Shown here: positions 24,128-33,373 of the stretch, in pieces | Numbering within the stretch: position 1 is the stretch's first letter | Layout of the letters: every line of letters begins with the position of its first letter | From: an uncultured Bacteroides sp. | GTDB lineage: Bacteria > Bacteroidota > Bacteroidia > Bacteroidales > Bacteroidaceae | NCBI RefSeq assembly: GCF_963666545.1 | Contig: NZ_OY762899.1 | Location: 2,170,001-2,234,000, forward strand | Reading direction: 5' to 3' | Length of the DNA stretch: 64,000 nt | The notes under the pieces: generated by a model | Database searches by the model: none | Told to the model about the DNA's origin: nothing | The model's input: the letters and a program-made list of their open reading frames with translations, nothing else | Program-made: the position numbers and the translations under genes

Positions 24128-25546
24128 ATGTCCTCAGAATTATTCTCTACCCTGCCCTATAAAGTGGCAGATATTACTCTTGCCGACTTTGGTCGCAAGG
24201 AAATCGATCTGGCAGAACAAGAAATGCCCGGCCTTATGGCTCTTCGCGAAAAGTATGGAGAATCTAAACCGCTAAAAGGAGCTCGCATCATGGGCTCTTT
24301 GCACATGACCATTCAGACGGCTGTGCTGATTGAAACACTTGTAAATCTTGGTGCCGATGTGCGTTGGTGTTCTTGTAACATTTACTCTACTCAGGATCAT
24401 GCAGCAGCAGCCATCGCTGCATCCGGCGTTCCGGTGTTTGCATGGAAAGGTGAAACACTAACAGAATATTGGTGGTGCACGCTTCAAGCGCTGAACTTTG
24501 CAGAAGGAAAAGGTCCTAATGTGATTGTTGACGATGGTGGAGATGCTACCATGATGATACACGTAGGTTACGAAGCTGAAAACGATGCTGCCGTACTTGA
24601 TAAGGAAGTGCATGCGGAAGATGAAATAGAACTAAACGCCATCTTGAAGAAAGTGTTGGCGCAAGATAAAGACCGTTGGCATCGTGTTGCCGCCGAAATG
24701 CGTGGCGTATCCGAAGAGACCACAACAGGTGTGCACCGTTTATATCAGATGAAGGAAGAAGGAAAACTTCTGTTCCCTGCTTTCAATGTAAACGACTCGG
24801 TTACTAAATCTAAGTTCGATAATCTCTATGGCTGTCGCGAGTCGTTGGCTGATGGCATTAAACGTGCCACAGACGTGATGATTGCCGGCAAAGTAGTGGT
24901 TGTTTGTGGTTATGGCGATGTTGGTAAGGGCTGTTCTCATTCTATGCGCTCATACGGCGCTCGCGTGTTGGTTACCGAAGTAGATCCCATCTGTGCTTTG
25001 CAAGCAGCCATGGAAGGATTCGAAGTAGTGACCATGGAAGAGGCCTGCAGCCAGGGAAATATCTTTGTGACGACGACCGGTAATATTGATATCATTCGCA
25101 TCGACCACATGGAGAAGATGAAAGATCAAGCTATTGTTTGCAACATTGGTCATTTCGACAATGAAATTCAGGTTGAGGCATTGAAACGCTATCAAGGCAT
25201 TAAGTGTGTGAACATCAAAGCACAAGTAGATCGTTATTTCTTCCCCGACGGACACAGCATCATTTTGTTGGCAGATGGTCGCTTGGTGAACCTTGGATGT
25301 GCTACAGGGCACCCTTCATTCGTTATGAGTAACTCGTTCACCAACCAGACCTTGGCGCAAATGGAGCTATTCAACAAGAAATACGAAATAGAGGTTTATC
25401 GCCTGCCTAAGCATTTGGATGAAGAAGTAGCCCGCTTACACTTAGAGAAAATCGGTGTGAAACTGACGAAACTAACGACAGAACAAGCTGCTTACATTGG
25501 GGTTTCTGTTGATGGGCCTTACAAGGCAGATCACTACAGGTATTAA
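24128..25546 (+). CDS. ahcY: S-adenosylhomocysteine hydrolase
   Basis: 472 residues. It splits S-adenosylhomocysteine into adenosine and homocysteine, keeping methylation reactions running. Visible motifs: substrate-binding [14 protein letters not shown] near residue 82-95, [11 protein letters not shown], and the NAD-binding [16 protein letters not shown] (about 256-271), with the C-terminal KADHYRY tail that closes the active site of the dimer partner. Length is normal. Cytoplasmic tetramer. Single gene with its own promoter and a hairpin behind it. Confidence 0.97.
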   Translation: MSSELFSTLPYKVADITLADFGRKEIDLAEQEMPGLMALREKYGESKPLKGARIMGSLHMTIQTAVLIETLVNLGADVRWCSCNIYSTQDHAAAAIAASGVPVFAWKGETLTEYWWCTLQALNFAEGKGPNVIVDDGGDATMMIHVGYEAENDAAVLDKEVHAEDEIELNAILKKVLAQDKDRWHRVAAEMRGVSEETTTGVHRLYQMKEEGKLLFPAFNVNDSVTKSKFDNLYGCRESLADGIKRATDVMIAGKVVVVCGYGDVGKGCSHSMRSYGARVLVTEVDPICALQAAMEGFEVVTMEEACSQGNIFVTTTGNIDIIRIDHMEKMKDQAIVCNIGHFDNEIQVEALKRYQGIKCVNIKAQVDRYFFPDGHSIILLADGRLVNLGCATGHPSFVMSNSFTNQTLAQMELFNKKYEIEVYRLPKHLDEEVARLHLEKIGVKLTKLTTEQAAYIGVSVDGPYKADHYRY

Positions 25547-25558
25547 TTCCTACTAACG

Positions 25559-25609
25559 ATTGACAATCGAACTCGACGATCAAAACGTCATAAGAGTCCG
25601 ATTGTCAAT
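25559..25609 (+). terminator. Hairpin after ahcY
   Basis: Arms 25559-25574 and 25594-25609 pair over 16 positions with one mismatch (ATTGACAATCG with CGATTGTCAAT). No clear U-run; probable end or stability hairpin of the ahcY mRNA. Confidence 0.5.
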
Positions 25610-25647
25610 TGATCATTAAAAGATATTCATTCATAATCTGATCGAAA

Positions 25648-28143
25648 ATGAAAAAGTTCCTTCCCGACCTCATCGTCATTCTTTCTTTTATCGCCATCTC
25701 ATTTGTCTACTTTTTCCCTGCTGTGACAGAGGATCGCATTCTGTTTCAGCACGATACGGCTGCCGGCGCAGGTGCCGGACAAGAGGCTAAAGAGTATCAC
25801 GACCAAACCGATGAGCGTACGCGTTGGACTAATTCTATTTTTGGCGGAATGCCAACCTATCAGATCTCTCCCAGCTATGATTCTACCGAAACTCTGAGAG
25901 TAGCGGAGAAAACATATCATCTGTTTCTGCCCAACTATGTGTGGCTAACGTTTGTCATGATGCTCGGATTTTATATCCTTTTAAGAGCACTTGGTGTATC
26001 GGCTTGGCTCGCAGGATTAGGAGGTATCATATGGGCTTTTTCATCTTATTTCTTCATTCTCATCTCTGCAGGACATATCTGGAAGTTTATTACGCTGGCC
26101 TATATTCCACCCACAATAGCAGGTATCGTACTCGCCTATCGAAAACAGTATCTGCTCGGAGGAGTCATAACGGCTCTATTTTTAGCCCTGCAAATCTTGT
26201 CGAACCATGTACAGATGAGTTATTATTTCCTCTTCGCCATACTCCTTATTGTAGGAGCATTCTTCGAAGAAGCTTGGCGCAAAAAGGAACTACCGCACTT
26301 CTTCAAAGCTAGTGGTGTATTGGTTATTGCCGCACTTATTGGTGTATCGGCCAACTTATCCAATCTGTATCATACGTATGAGTATAGCAAAGAAACCATG
26401 CGTGGCAAAAGTGAACTGAAAGCAGAAGGCGATGCTGCAAAACAGACAAGTAGCGGACTTGATCGTGACTACATCACCCAATGGAGCTACGGTATAGGTG
26501 AAACGTTCTCTCTGTTGGTTCCAAACATCAAAGGAGGCGCATCCGTGCCTTTGTCGCAGAATGAAAAAGTAATGGAGAAAGCCAATCCGATGTATAGCGG
26601 CATTTATTCACAACTCACCCAATATTTCGGTGATCAACCCGGAACATCCGGTCCCGTTTATGTGGGGGCTTTTGTGCTCATGCTTTTTATCCTCGGCCTC
26701 TTTATAGTCGAGGGCCCTATGAAATGGGCACTTGCGGGAGCAACCCTCCTGTCCATTTTGCTTGCATGGGGAAGAAACTTTATGGGATTTACGGATTTCT
26801 TCATCGACTATATACCGATGTACAATAAGTTTCGTGCTGTCTCCTCGGCTCTTGTCATTGCAGAATTTACCATTCCTTTACTGGCAATACTGACCCTGAA
26901 AGAGATTTTCGATAAGCCACAGATATTGAAAGAAAAGTTGAAGTACTTATACATAAGCTTTGGCCTGACAGGTGGATTCGCTCTGTTGTTTGCCCTTGCA
27001 CCTCGCTTATTCTTCTCCACATTTATTCCTTCACAAGAATTGAAAGCTCTGCAACAAGCTATTCCCGGAGATCAACTATCTCCCTTACTTAGCAATCTTG
27101 AAGAGATGCGCGTTTACCTAATCACTTCCGACGCATGGCGCAGTTTCTTTATCATCATCATCGGCACTGCCCTGCTTTTGGCTTACAATGCTCGCAAACT
27201 TAAAGCAACATGGGTTGTTGCCGCCATAACAGTGCTCTGTTTGGGAGATATGTGGATGGTCAACAAACGATATTTGAACGATGGACAATTTGTTTCGGCC
27301 AATCAAGAGACGGAAGCTTTCAGCAAAACACAAGCCGACCAATTGATTCTACAAGATAGCACACTCGATTATCGGGTATTAAACTTTGCAACCAATACTT
27401 TCAATGAAAACAATACTGCTTATTGGCACAAAAGTGTAGGAGGATATCATGCGGCTAAGCTTCGTCGCTACCAAGAAATGATCGATCATCACATTACAAA
27501 AGAGATGCAGGCAGCCTATAACGAGATAGCAACGGCACAAGGAAAGATGGATAGTGTAAATGGAGATTCTTTCAAGGTGCTGAATATGCTAAACACGAAA
27601 TATTTTATCTTCCCCTCAGCACAAGGCAAAGTAGCTCCTATTGAAAACCCATACGCCTATGGGAATGCTTGGTTTGTAAATAATGTCCGTTATGTAAATA
27701 ACGCCAACGAAGAAATTGAAGCGATCGATTCTGTTCTTCCAACGGAAACAGCTATAGTGGATGCAAGTTTCAAAGATAAGCTGAAAGGAATAACCAACAG
27801 CTATAAAGACTCTCTTTCTGCTGTACGCCTCACGAGCTACAAACCGAACCATTTGGTTTACGAAACATCTTCTTCCAAAGACGGTATCGTCGTTTTCTCC
27901 GAAATTTATTATCCGGGATGGCTAGCAACTATTGATGGTAAACCGGCAGAGATAGCGCGCACGAACTACATCCTCAGAGCAATGAACGTTCCGGCCGGAA
28001 AACATACGATAGAGATGAGCTTCGACCCAAAAAGTATTCACATAACGGAATCTATTGCTTATGGTGGATTGGTATTGCTACTTATAGGAATCATACTATT
28101 ACTCTTGCAATACAGAAAGAACCTTAATTTAGGAAAGAAGTAG
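25648..28143 (+). CDS. YfhO-family polytopic membrane protein
   Basis: 831 residues. About 12-13 membrane helices fill residues 1-560 (first at 9-25; WLAGLGGIIWAFSSYFFIL; last block at 525-545), with a C-terminal membrane helix at about 800-822 after a periplasmic beta-rich segment of about 230 residues (VVFSEIYYPGWLATIDGKPA). This layout and the FSEIYYPGW motif define the YfhO family, GT-C-like proteins linked to glycosylation of envelope polymers in Firmicutes; the Bacteroides function is unknown. Single gene ending at a strong terminator. Confidence 0.85.
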   Translation: MKKFLPDLIVILSFIAISFVYFFPAVTEDRILFQHDTAAGAGAGQEAKEYHDQTDERTRWTNSIFGGMPTYQISPSYDSTETLRVAEKTYHLFLPNYVWLTFVMMLGFYILLRALGVSAWLAGLGGIIWAFSSYFFILISAGHIWKFITLAYIPPTIAGIVLAYRKQYLLGGVITALFLALQILSNHVQMSYYFLFAILLIVGAFFEEAWRKKELPHFFKASGVLVIAALIGVSANLSNLYHTYEYSKETMRGKSELKAEGDAAKQTSSGLDRDYITQWSYGIGETFSLLVPNIKGGASVPLSQNEKVMEKANPMYSGIYSQLTQYFGDQPGTSGPVYVGAFVLMLFILGLFIVEGPMKWALAGATLLSILLAWGRNFMGFTDFFIDYIPMYNKFRAVSSALVIAEFTIPLLAILTLKEIFDKPQILKEKLKYLYISFGLTGGFALLFALAPRLFFSTFIPSQELKALQQAIPGDQLSPLLSNLEEMRVYLITSDAWRSFFIIIIGTALLLAYNARKLKATWVVAAITVLCLGDMWMVNKRYLNDGQFVSANQETEAFSKTQADQLILQDSTLDYRVLNFATNTFNENNTAYWHKSVGGYHAAKLRRYQEMIDHHITKEMQAAYNEIATAQGKMDSVNGDSFKVLNMLNTKYFIFPSAQGKVAPIENPYAYGNAWFVNNVRYVNNANEEIEAIDSVLPTETAIVDASFKDKLKGITNSYKDSLSAVRLTSYKPNHLVYETSSSKDGIVVFSEIYYPGWLATIDGKPAEIARTNYILRAMNVPAGKHTIEMSFDPKSIHITESIAYGGLVLLLIGIILLLLQYRKNLNLGKK

Positions 28144-28182
28144 CTGCTAAGAGTTCTTCATAAACAAGAATTTATCTCATTA

Positions 28183-28217
28183 AAAAGTCTTCCTTGGTAT
28201 TATCAAGGAAGACTTTT
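28183..28217 (+). terminator. Terminator after the YfhO-family gene
   Basis: A 14-bp perfect stem (28183-28196 and 28204-28217), 7-base loop, T-run after the right arm. Confidence 0.85.
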
Positions 28218-28332
28218 CTTTTAACTACATTTATTAAATCAGAATAAAAAATTGTAGCGTTCACTAACCATGTTCCACTTCATTCTTAAAATGCTCTGAC
28301 TAGTTACCCAGACTAATAAACAGCATCTTGAA

Positions 28333-28428
28333 ATGGATACCAGCAAACTATTTAGAGAAAAAAAAGACGTGATAATTTTAATTGAGCGTGAGGCAATGAT
28401 AAAAACCTATCCTGAAATAGGACATTAG
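28333..28428 (+). CDS. Possible 31-residue peptide or gene remnant
   Basis: ATG 28333 to TAG 28426-28428 starts MDTSKLFREK. It lies in the 300-bp gap between the YfhO-family gene and the DUF4890 gene. No family recognised and no promoter found; it may be the remnant of a larger gene. The rest of the gap holds only the terminator at 28183. Confidence 0.25.
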   Translation: MDTSKLFREKKDVIILIEREAMIKTYPEIGH

Positions 28429-28446
28429 TTCTCATCACTCATCCTC

Positions 28447-28998
28447 TTATGATTTCTTATCAGAAGCTTCATGTTTATGATCTTTAGGCATTTCAGGCTT
28501 CATTCCCTTCTTCATTTTCTTCTGCATCTCACCCCACTTCGCATACTGCTCACCAGTTAAGATCTTTTGAATCTTCTTCTCCTTTTTTACTTCGGCTTTA
28601 TGTAAGGCCTCTGCAGCATCCTCATTCATTGCCGAACCTCCTCCTGGCCTCATGCCCATTTCAGGGCGCTCTCCACTAGGCATTGGAGGCCGTTCATTCT
28701 CTGATCCATCAAAAGAAGGTCTGCCTCCCATTGGAGGGCGCTCACTGTTCGAAGCGGCTGATGATTGCTGTGCCTTAAATCGTTCCTTCTGTTCCTTCAG
28801 GTTTAATTTATAAATCTTCGCATACTGCTTTTCATTCAATTGCAGTTCTTTACTCATCTCGTCAGTCATCTTCTTAGCAATTTTTGCAGGTGAAGGTACT
28901 TCATGAGGTAGCTTTGTGTCCACTTGTTGCTGAGCCATCCCTGTCCAAACTAGGCAAGAAAATAAGGCTACCAATCCTGTTTTAAATAATCTATTCAT
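28447..28998 (-). CDS. DUF4890-type secreted protein (Spy/CpxP-like)
   Basis: 183 residues from ATG 28998 (MNRLFKTGL); an upstream frame adds 27 unlikely residues. Signal peptide about 1-21 (ending GMAQQ). Residues about 35-75 (MSKELQLNEKQYAKIYKLN) match the DUF4890 helical motif that resembles periplasmic chaperone Spy. The middle is Pro, Gly and Met rich with repeats of RPPMP and RPEMG type, and the end is Lys-rich (EQYAKWGEMQKKMKKG). Function unknown; periplasmic stress or metal binding is plausible. Confidence 0.8.
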   Translation of the reverse strand: MNRLFKTGLVALFSCLVWTGMAQQQVDTKLPHEVPSPAKIAKKMTDEMSKELQLNEKQYAKIYKLNLKEQKERFKAQQSSAASNSERPPMGGRPSFDGSENERPPMPSGERPEMGMRPGGGSAMNEDAAEALHKAEVKKEKKIQKILTGEQYAKWGEMQKKMKKGMKPEMPKDHKHEASDKKS

Positions 28999-29151
28999 AA
29001 CGCTTATAATTAGTATGTCCCAAAGATAAACGCAACAGGAAAGATACAAAAGCAGAATCGACAGAGGAGTAGCTTTCATCTATAAATATCCTCAAAACCT
29101 ATATTTGTAACAAAAAGAAAGTGGAAGAAGTTATTTTAGTCTATATAGATT

Positions 29152-30384
29152 CTATTTCTTTAGTAACCGTTTGCTCAGATAACGAACCGGATACCACACA
29201 GAAAGAAAGCCCACAGCAATCACAGTGATGAAAATAAGAACGACGTCGCTAAAATGTACGCTAACAGGATAAGCATCAACCACGAAACTACCATTTGCCC
29301 CCCCAAGGGAAATAATGCCAAAACGTTGTTGCACAAAGCAAAGAACAAGTCCCAAGATAATTCCCGTAAAAGCACCAAAGACAGAAATCAGCCGTCCTTC
29401 AAAAAGGAATATGCGAGAGATAAGACGGTCATCTGCACCGAGATAGCGCAGCGTAAGAACATCCTCTTTCTTATCAAGAATAAGCATAGATAAAGAACCG
29501 ATAACATTGAAACATGCTATCATCAAAATAAAAGTAAGAAAAATATAAGAGATTAGTTTCTCTATTTCCATAATACGAAAGACATCAGCCTGCTGTTGAT
29601 AGCGATCTTGCACAACAAATGTTTTCCCAAGGACTTTTTCCATCTTTTGTTTAACAGATGAAACATTAGATCCCGGCTTCAATTTCAACTCAATAGCAGA
29701 GACTTCAGAATCATAATCAAACAAGCGACGGGCAAATGCAAGAGAAGTTAAGATATATCGGCTATCGTATTTTTGCTGGTTCACTACAAAGACAACTCCC
29801 GGAGAATAGAGATATTCCATATTGAAAGAGGATGCCGGGTTAGCCATATTTATCTTCATGTTTCGCTTGGGAGAGTACACTTGCAATGGATCAACAAACT
29901 GTATTCCTGTGCCTAAAGAAGAAACCAGTTCAATACCCATAACACCATACTCAACAATAGAATCGTGCAGGATAAAATCACCTGTGCCATATAAGATGCT
30001 ATCTATTGTAGTCAGTTCTTCAAAATTGTCTTGCACCCCCTTAATAACAGCCATCACCTGACGATCCTTATACTGCACCATGGCGTTTTCTTCAAGCGTC
30101 TCTGTAAAAACAGCAACCTCAGGCATTGCTCGAAGTTGCTGAATACGTTTATCTTGAGAATCAAATACCTTTCCTTCGCTAACTGTTATTTTCAGTTCAG
30201 GATCAAAAGCCGTAAAGAAACTGGCCACCATATCCTGAAAACCGTTAAACACTGAAAGAGTGCATACTAAAGCCAATGTAGCAAGCGCCACTCCACAAAC
30301 AGAGATGCCAGAGATGATATTAATAGCGTTATGCTTCTTCTTTGAGAAAAGGTAACGTTTGGCTATGTAAAAAGGAAAGTTCAC
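29152..30384 (-). CDS. FtsX/LolCE-like ABC transporter permease
   Basis: 410 residues, starting at a GTG (30384) that overlaps the rbfA stop as GTGA. Four membrane helices: about 20-44 (ISGISVCGVALATLALVC), then three near 275-300, 325-350 and 380-400. The large soluble MacB-PCD-like domain lies between the first two. This topology is that of LolC/E and MacB permeases, which extract lipoproteins or other cargo from the inner membrane. The ATPase partner is not in the window. Co-transcribed with rbfA by translational coupling. Confidence 0.88.
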   Translation of the reverse strand: MNFPFYIAKRYLFSKKKHNAINIISGISVCGVALATLALVCTLSVFNGFQDMVASFFTAFDPELKITVSEGKVFDSQDKRIQQLRAMPEVAVFTETLEENAMVQYKDRQVMAVIKGVQDNFEELTTIDSILYGTGDFILHDSIVEYGVMGIELVSSLGTGIQFVDPLQVYSPKRNMKINMANPASSFNMEYLYSPGVVFVVNQQKYDSRYILTSLAFARRLFDYDSEVSAIELKLKPGSNVSSVKQKMEKVLGKTFVVQDRYQQQADVFRIMEIEKLISYIFLTFILMIACFNVIGSLSMLILDKKEDVLTLRYLGADDRLISRIFLFEGRLISVFGAFTGIILGLVLCFVQQRFGIISLGGANGSFVVDAYPVSVHFSDVVLIFITVIAVGFLSVWYPVRYLSKRLLKK

Positions 30385-30713
30385 TTTAATAATGAATCTA
30401 TTTTCTCGATATAATCAAGTGAATCGTCAACAAAGAATTTTAGTTCAGGAATAATACGCAACTGATGACGCACACGTGTACCAAGTTCATAACGAATGGA
30501 TTTCATGTTTTCATTCACATTCTTCACCAATTCATCACTTTTCTCAGAAGGGAAAACACTAAGATAGACACGGGCAATGCTCATATCCGGACTAATACGT
30601 ACGATACTTACCGATACTAAAATACCGGGCATTGCTTTTGTTTGTAGCAAGAATATCTCACTTAATTCCTTTTGCAAAAGACGTGATATTTTATTCTGTC
30701 TGGTTGTTTCCAT
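30381..30713 (-). CDS. rbfA: 30S ribosome-binding factor A
   Basis: 110 residues with a KH-like fold. It helps mature the 5' end of 16S rRNA in late 30S assembly. Conserved features: RQNKISRLLQKELSEIF at the start, SIVRISPDMSIARVYLSVFP in the middle and LRIIPELKFFVDDSLDY at the end. It lies 37 bp after the methyltransferase gene and overlaps the permease start by 4 bp. Confidence 0.95.
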   Translation of the reverse strand: METTRQNKISRLLQKELSEIFLLQTKAMPGILVSVSIVRISPDMSIARVYLSVFPSEKSDELVKNVNENMKSIRYELGTRVRHQLRIIPELKFFVDDSLDYIEKIDSLLK

Positions 30714-30750
30714 CTTATCATTTATTTATTAATCGTTCATTTTTCGGCCC

Positions 30751-31395
30751 TCAAGCCTTCTTTCGTATGATTGTCAGACCGTCACGTAAAGGAAGGATCA
30801 CTTTTTCCACTCGCATATCTTTCCCTACATATTCATTAAAAGCCTTGATACCTATAGTCTGGTAATCATTTGGATGAGATTCTTCCAGCACATGCCCATC
30901 CCACAATGTATTATCAGCAATAATGTATCCACCAGATAATAAATGAGATAAAGTCATTTCGTAATACTCTATATACTTTCGTTTATCTCCATCCAAGAAA
31001 GCCAGATCGAAAGTCATTCCCAATTTAGGAACAAGTTCAAGAGCATCTCCTATATAGAACTTTATTTTATCCGCATAAGCCGAATTCTCAAACCATGGGC
31101 GTGTAAAATCTTCCTGTTCATCGTTAATTTCAAACGTGTGTAAAACACCTCCTTCGCCCAACCCCTCAGCCAGACAAAGTCCCGAATAACCGCTATAAGT
31201 ACCTATTTCAAGGATTTGACGAGGACGGATCATTTCAACAAACATCTTCAGCATCCGTCCTTGCAAATGTCCGGAAGCCATACGGGGACGCAATAGTTTG
31301 ACATGCGTATCACGATAGAGTGCCTTTAAATAGTCACTTTCCTGATCTATATGTTGCAATATATACGCTTCTAACGATGCGTCCGAGTTTAACAT
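30751..31395 (-). CDS. O-methyltransferase (class I, catechol-OMT-like)
   Basis: 214 residues, PF01596 type. SAM-binding motifs are EIGTYSGYSGLCLAEGL (about 62-78) and the acidic FLDGDKRKYIEYY (about 134-146), with ADNTLWDGHV (about 160-169) contributing the metal-binding Asp and Asn. It transfers methyl from SAM to a hydroxyl, with Mg. The substrate is not evident. Its start overlaps the last base of the pyk stop, so it is co-translated with pyk. Confidence 0.9.
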   Translation of the reverse strand: MLNSDASLEAYILQHIDQESDYLKALYRDTHVKLLRPRMASGHLQGRMLKMFVEMIRPRQILEIGTYSGYSGLCLAEGLGEGGVLHTFEINDEQEDFTRPWFENSAYADKIKFYIGDALELVPKLGMTFDLAFLDGDKRKYIEYYEMTLSHLLSGGYIIADNTLWDGHVLEESHPNDYQTIGIKAFNEYVGKDMRVEKVILPLRDGLTIIRKKA

Positions 31396-32849
31396 TATCT
31401 TTCAACAAATGAAGGAATCAAATAATCTTTAGCTTTTGACAAGACTGTCTTTACTTTATTGATTTCTAAGAAAGAAGTGCCACCACCTTCACCAAAACTG
31501 CCACTAAGATAAGCCACCATGTCACTTTCGGCAAGACGTCCTTCTTTCAGCAACAATTCAAGAGCTGAGAAAAAATAAGCTTGTGCATTCACTTTCTCTT
31601 CCAAATAGATAGGTAAAACGCCATACGACAACGCTAGTAAGCGCATCGTCTTTTCTTTATAGCACATAGCCAAAACAGGATATTTACCACGAAAAGCAGC
31701 CAGATTAAGAGCAGTACGTCCCGTGTAACTATCCGTAATAATAGCACGAATATTCATTTTTGAAGTTGCTTTAACAGCCTGTTTAGCCAAAAAAGACGTC
31801 ACATCAATATTATCAGAAATCAATGGAATGCGAATGTCATTTTCTTCCATTTTATCCTTTTCAGCTTGTTCTGCTATCTTAGCCATTGTTTTCACAGCCT
31901 CCACCGGATATTTTCCGTAAGCAGTCTCTCCACTCAACATTAAAGCATCCGTACGGTAATAAATAGCGTTAGCAATATCAGTTACCTCAGCACGGGTCGG
32001 GCGAGGATTGTTTATCATCGTATGCAACATCTGAGTGGCCACAATCACAGGTTTCTTGGCTAAAACACATTTACGTATTAAGGTGCGTTGAATACCCGGT
32101 ATTTTTTCCTGCGGAACTTCTATTCCTAAATCCCCACGAGCCACCATAACGCCATAAGCTACTTCCAAAATTTCATCGATATTATCAACGCCTTCTTGAT
32201 TTTCTATTTTAGCAATGATTTTGATTTCACTATGGTGCTCATCAAGAATATGTTGAATATCAAGCACATCTTGTTTATTGCGAACAAAAGAATGAGCAAT
32301 GAAATCGATATCTTTCTCTATTGCAAAAAGAATATTATTTCTGTCTTTCTCAGTCAGAGAAGGCAGATTAATGCGTACTCCGGGTACATTCACACTCTTG
32401 CGGCTTCCCAGAGTTGCATCATTTTGAACTTCGCAAAACAAACACTCGTCGGTTTGTTCCAAGACACGAAGTGCCAAGTCTCCATCATCAATCAGCACAT
32501 CTCCTCCCACACAAACATCTTTTATAAAGCCAGGATAAGAAACAGCAATACATTCTCGAGTAGTTTCACGAAGAGGATCACCTACAATCTTCACTTTCTC
32601 ACCTATACTATAAGCTATCGGTTCGGCACAAGCAGTCGTTCTTACCTCCGGGCCTTTCGTATCCATCAAGATAGCAATCTTGTTCGATACCATTCTCACA
32701 TTATTGATAACACTCTCAATGCCAGCCTTATCAGCATGAGCAGTATTCAGGCGAACAACGTTCATTCCCGCTTCATACAATTGCGTAAGAAAATCAACAT
32801 CACAACGACGATCTGAAATAGATGCAACTATTTTAGTATGCTTTTTCAT
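31395..32849 (-). CDS. pyk: Pyruvate kinase
   Basis: 484 residues. It makes pyruvate and ATP from PEP and ADP, the last step of glycolysis. Motifs: KIVASISDRRCD, RLNTAHAD, LMDTKGPEVRT, KIENQEGVDNIDEIL, VARGDLGIEVP, TQMLHTMINNPRPTRAEVTDIANA, and C-terminal allosteric domain from about 345. The insert domain B lies at about 75-155. The first gene of the set is aroQ, 31 bp upstream, so the run aroQ-pyk-OMT-rbfA-ftsX-like may share a transcript. Confidence 0.96.
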   Translation of the reverse strand: MKKHTKIVASISDRRCDVDFLTQLYEAGMNVVRLNTAHADKAGIESVINNVRMVSNKIAILMDTKGPEVRTTACAEPIAYSIGEKVKIVGDPLRETTRECIAVSYPGFIKDVCVGGDVLIDDGDLALRVLEQTDECLFCEVQNDATLGSRKSVNVPGVRINLPSLTEKDRNNILFAIEKDIDFIAHSFVRNKQDVLDIQHILDEHHSEIKIIAKIENQEGVDNIDEILEVAYGVMVARGDLGIEVPQEKIPGIQRTLIRKCVLAKKPVIVATQMLHTMINNPRPTRAEVTDIANAIYYRTDALMLSGETAYGKYPVEAVKTMAKIAEQAEKDKMEENDIRIPLISDNIDVTSFLAKQAVKATSKMNIRAIITDSYTGRTALNLAAFRGKYPVLAMCYKEKTMRLLALSYGVLPIYLEEKVNAQAYFFSALELLLKEGRLAESDMVAYLSGSFGEGGGTSFLEINKVKTVLSKAKDYLIPSFVER

Positions 32850-32880
32850 AAATTCCTTTCAAAAAATGTAATACTTAAAT

Positions 32881-33300
32881 TTATTTCTCTGTTAAAGTCT
32901 CAAGGGCCAACCGATAAGAGTTCAGTCCAAAACCGCAAATAACACCTTTGCATGCACAAGCTATCATCGAAACATGACGAAAAGCCTCCCTTGCATGTAC
33001 ATTCGAAATATGTACCTCGACAACCGGCGCCGTAACAGAACGGATAGCGTCTTGTAAGGCTATGGATGTATGTGTATATGCTCCGGCATTCAAAATGATT
33101 CCATCCACATCGAATCCGACTTCCTGTATCTTGTTTATCAGTTCTCCCTCTACGTTAGACTGATAATAGGATATCTCCACATTGTCATACTTTGCCCGAA
33201 GTTCAACCAAATAGTCCTCAAAAGTAACACTTCCATAAATAGAAGGTTCACGTTTGCCTAATAGATTGATATTGGGGCCGTTAATAATTTGTATCCTCAT
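32881..33300 (-). CDS. aroQ: 3-dehydroquinate dehydratase, type II
   Basis: 139 residues, typical of the small dodecameric type II enzyme. It dehydrates 3-dehydroquinate to 3-dehydroshikimate in aromatic amino acid synthesis. Motifs: IINGPNINLLGKREPSIYG at the N terminus with the catalytic Tyr, the anchoring NAGAYTHTSIALQDAI, and VEVHISNVHAREAFRHVS with the catalytic His. Promoter box TACCTTTG lies at 33356-33363 on the minus strand, overlapping the xerD promoter region. Confidence 0.95.
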   Translation of the reverse strand: MRIQIINGPNINLLGKREPSIYGSVTFEDYLVELRAKYDNVEISYYQSNVEGELINKIQEVGFDVDGIILNAGAYTHTSIALQDAIRSVTAPVVEVHISNVHAREAFRHVSMIACACKGVICGFGLNSYRLALETLTEK

Positions 33301-33322
33301 AACACAATCTTAATGTTTTTAA

Positions 33323-33330
33323 TACCTTTG
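33323..33330 (+). promoter_or_regulatory. -7 box for xerD
   Basis: TACCTTTG on the plus strand, 43 bp upstream of the xerD ATG; no clear -33. Confidence 0.45.
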
Positions 33331-33355
33331 TTGCCAAGAACAATATTTCAAAATG

Positions 33356-33363
33356 CAAAGGTA
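33356..33363 (-). promoter_or_regulatory. -7 box for aroQ
   Basis: TACCTTTG on the minus strand, 55 bp upstream of the aroQ ATG. It is the same octamer as the xerD box on the other strand, so the two transcripts start face to face and overlap by up to 35 bp. Confidence 0.45.
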
Positions 33364-33373
33364 GAAAAAAGAA

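Noticed and set aside
32196-32816. 206-residue plus-strand ORF inside pyk
   Set aside because: Antisense to a clear pyruvate kinase frame; no motifs.
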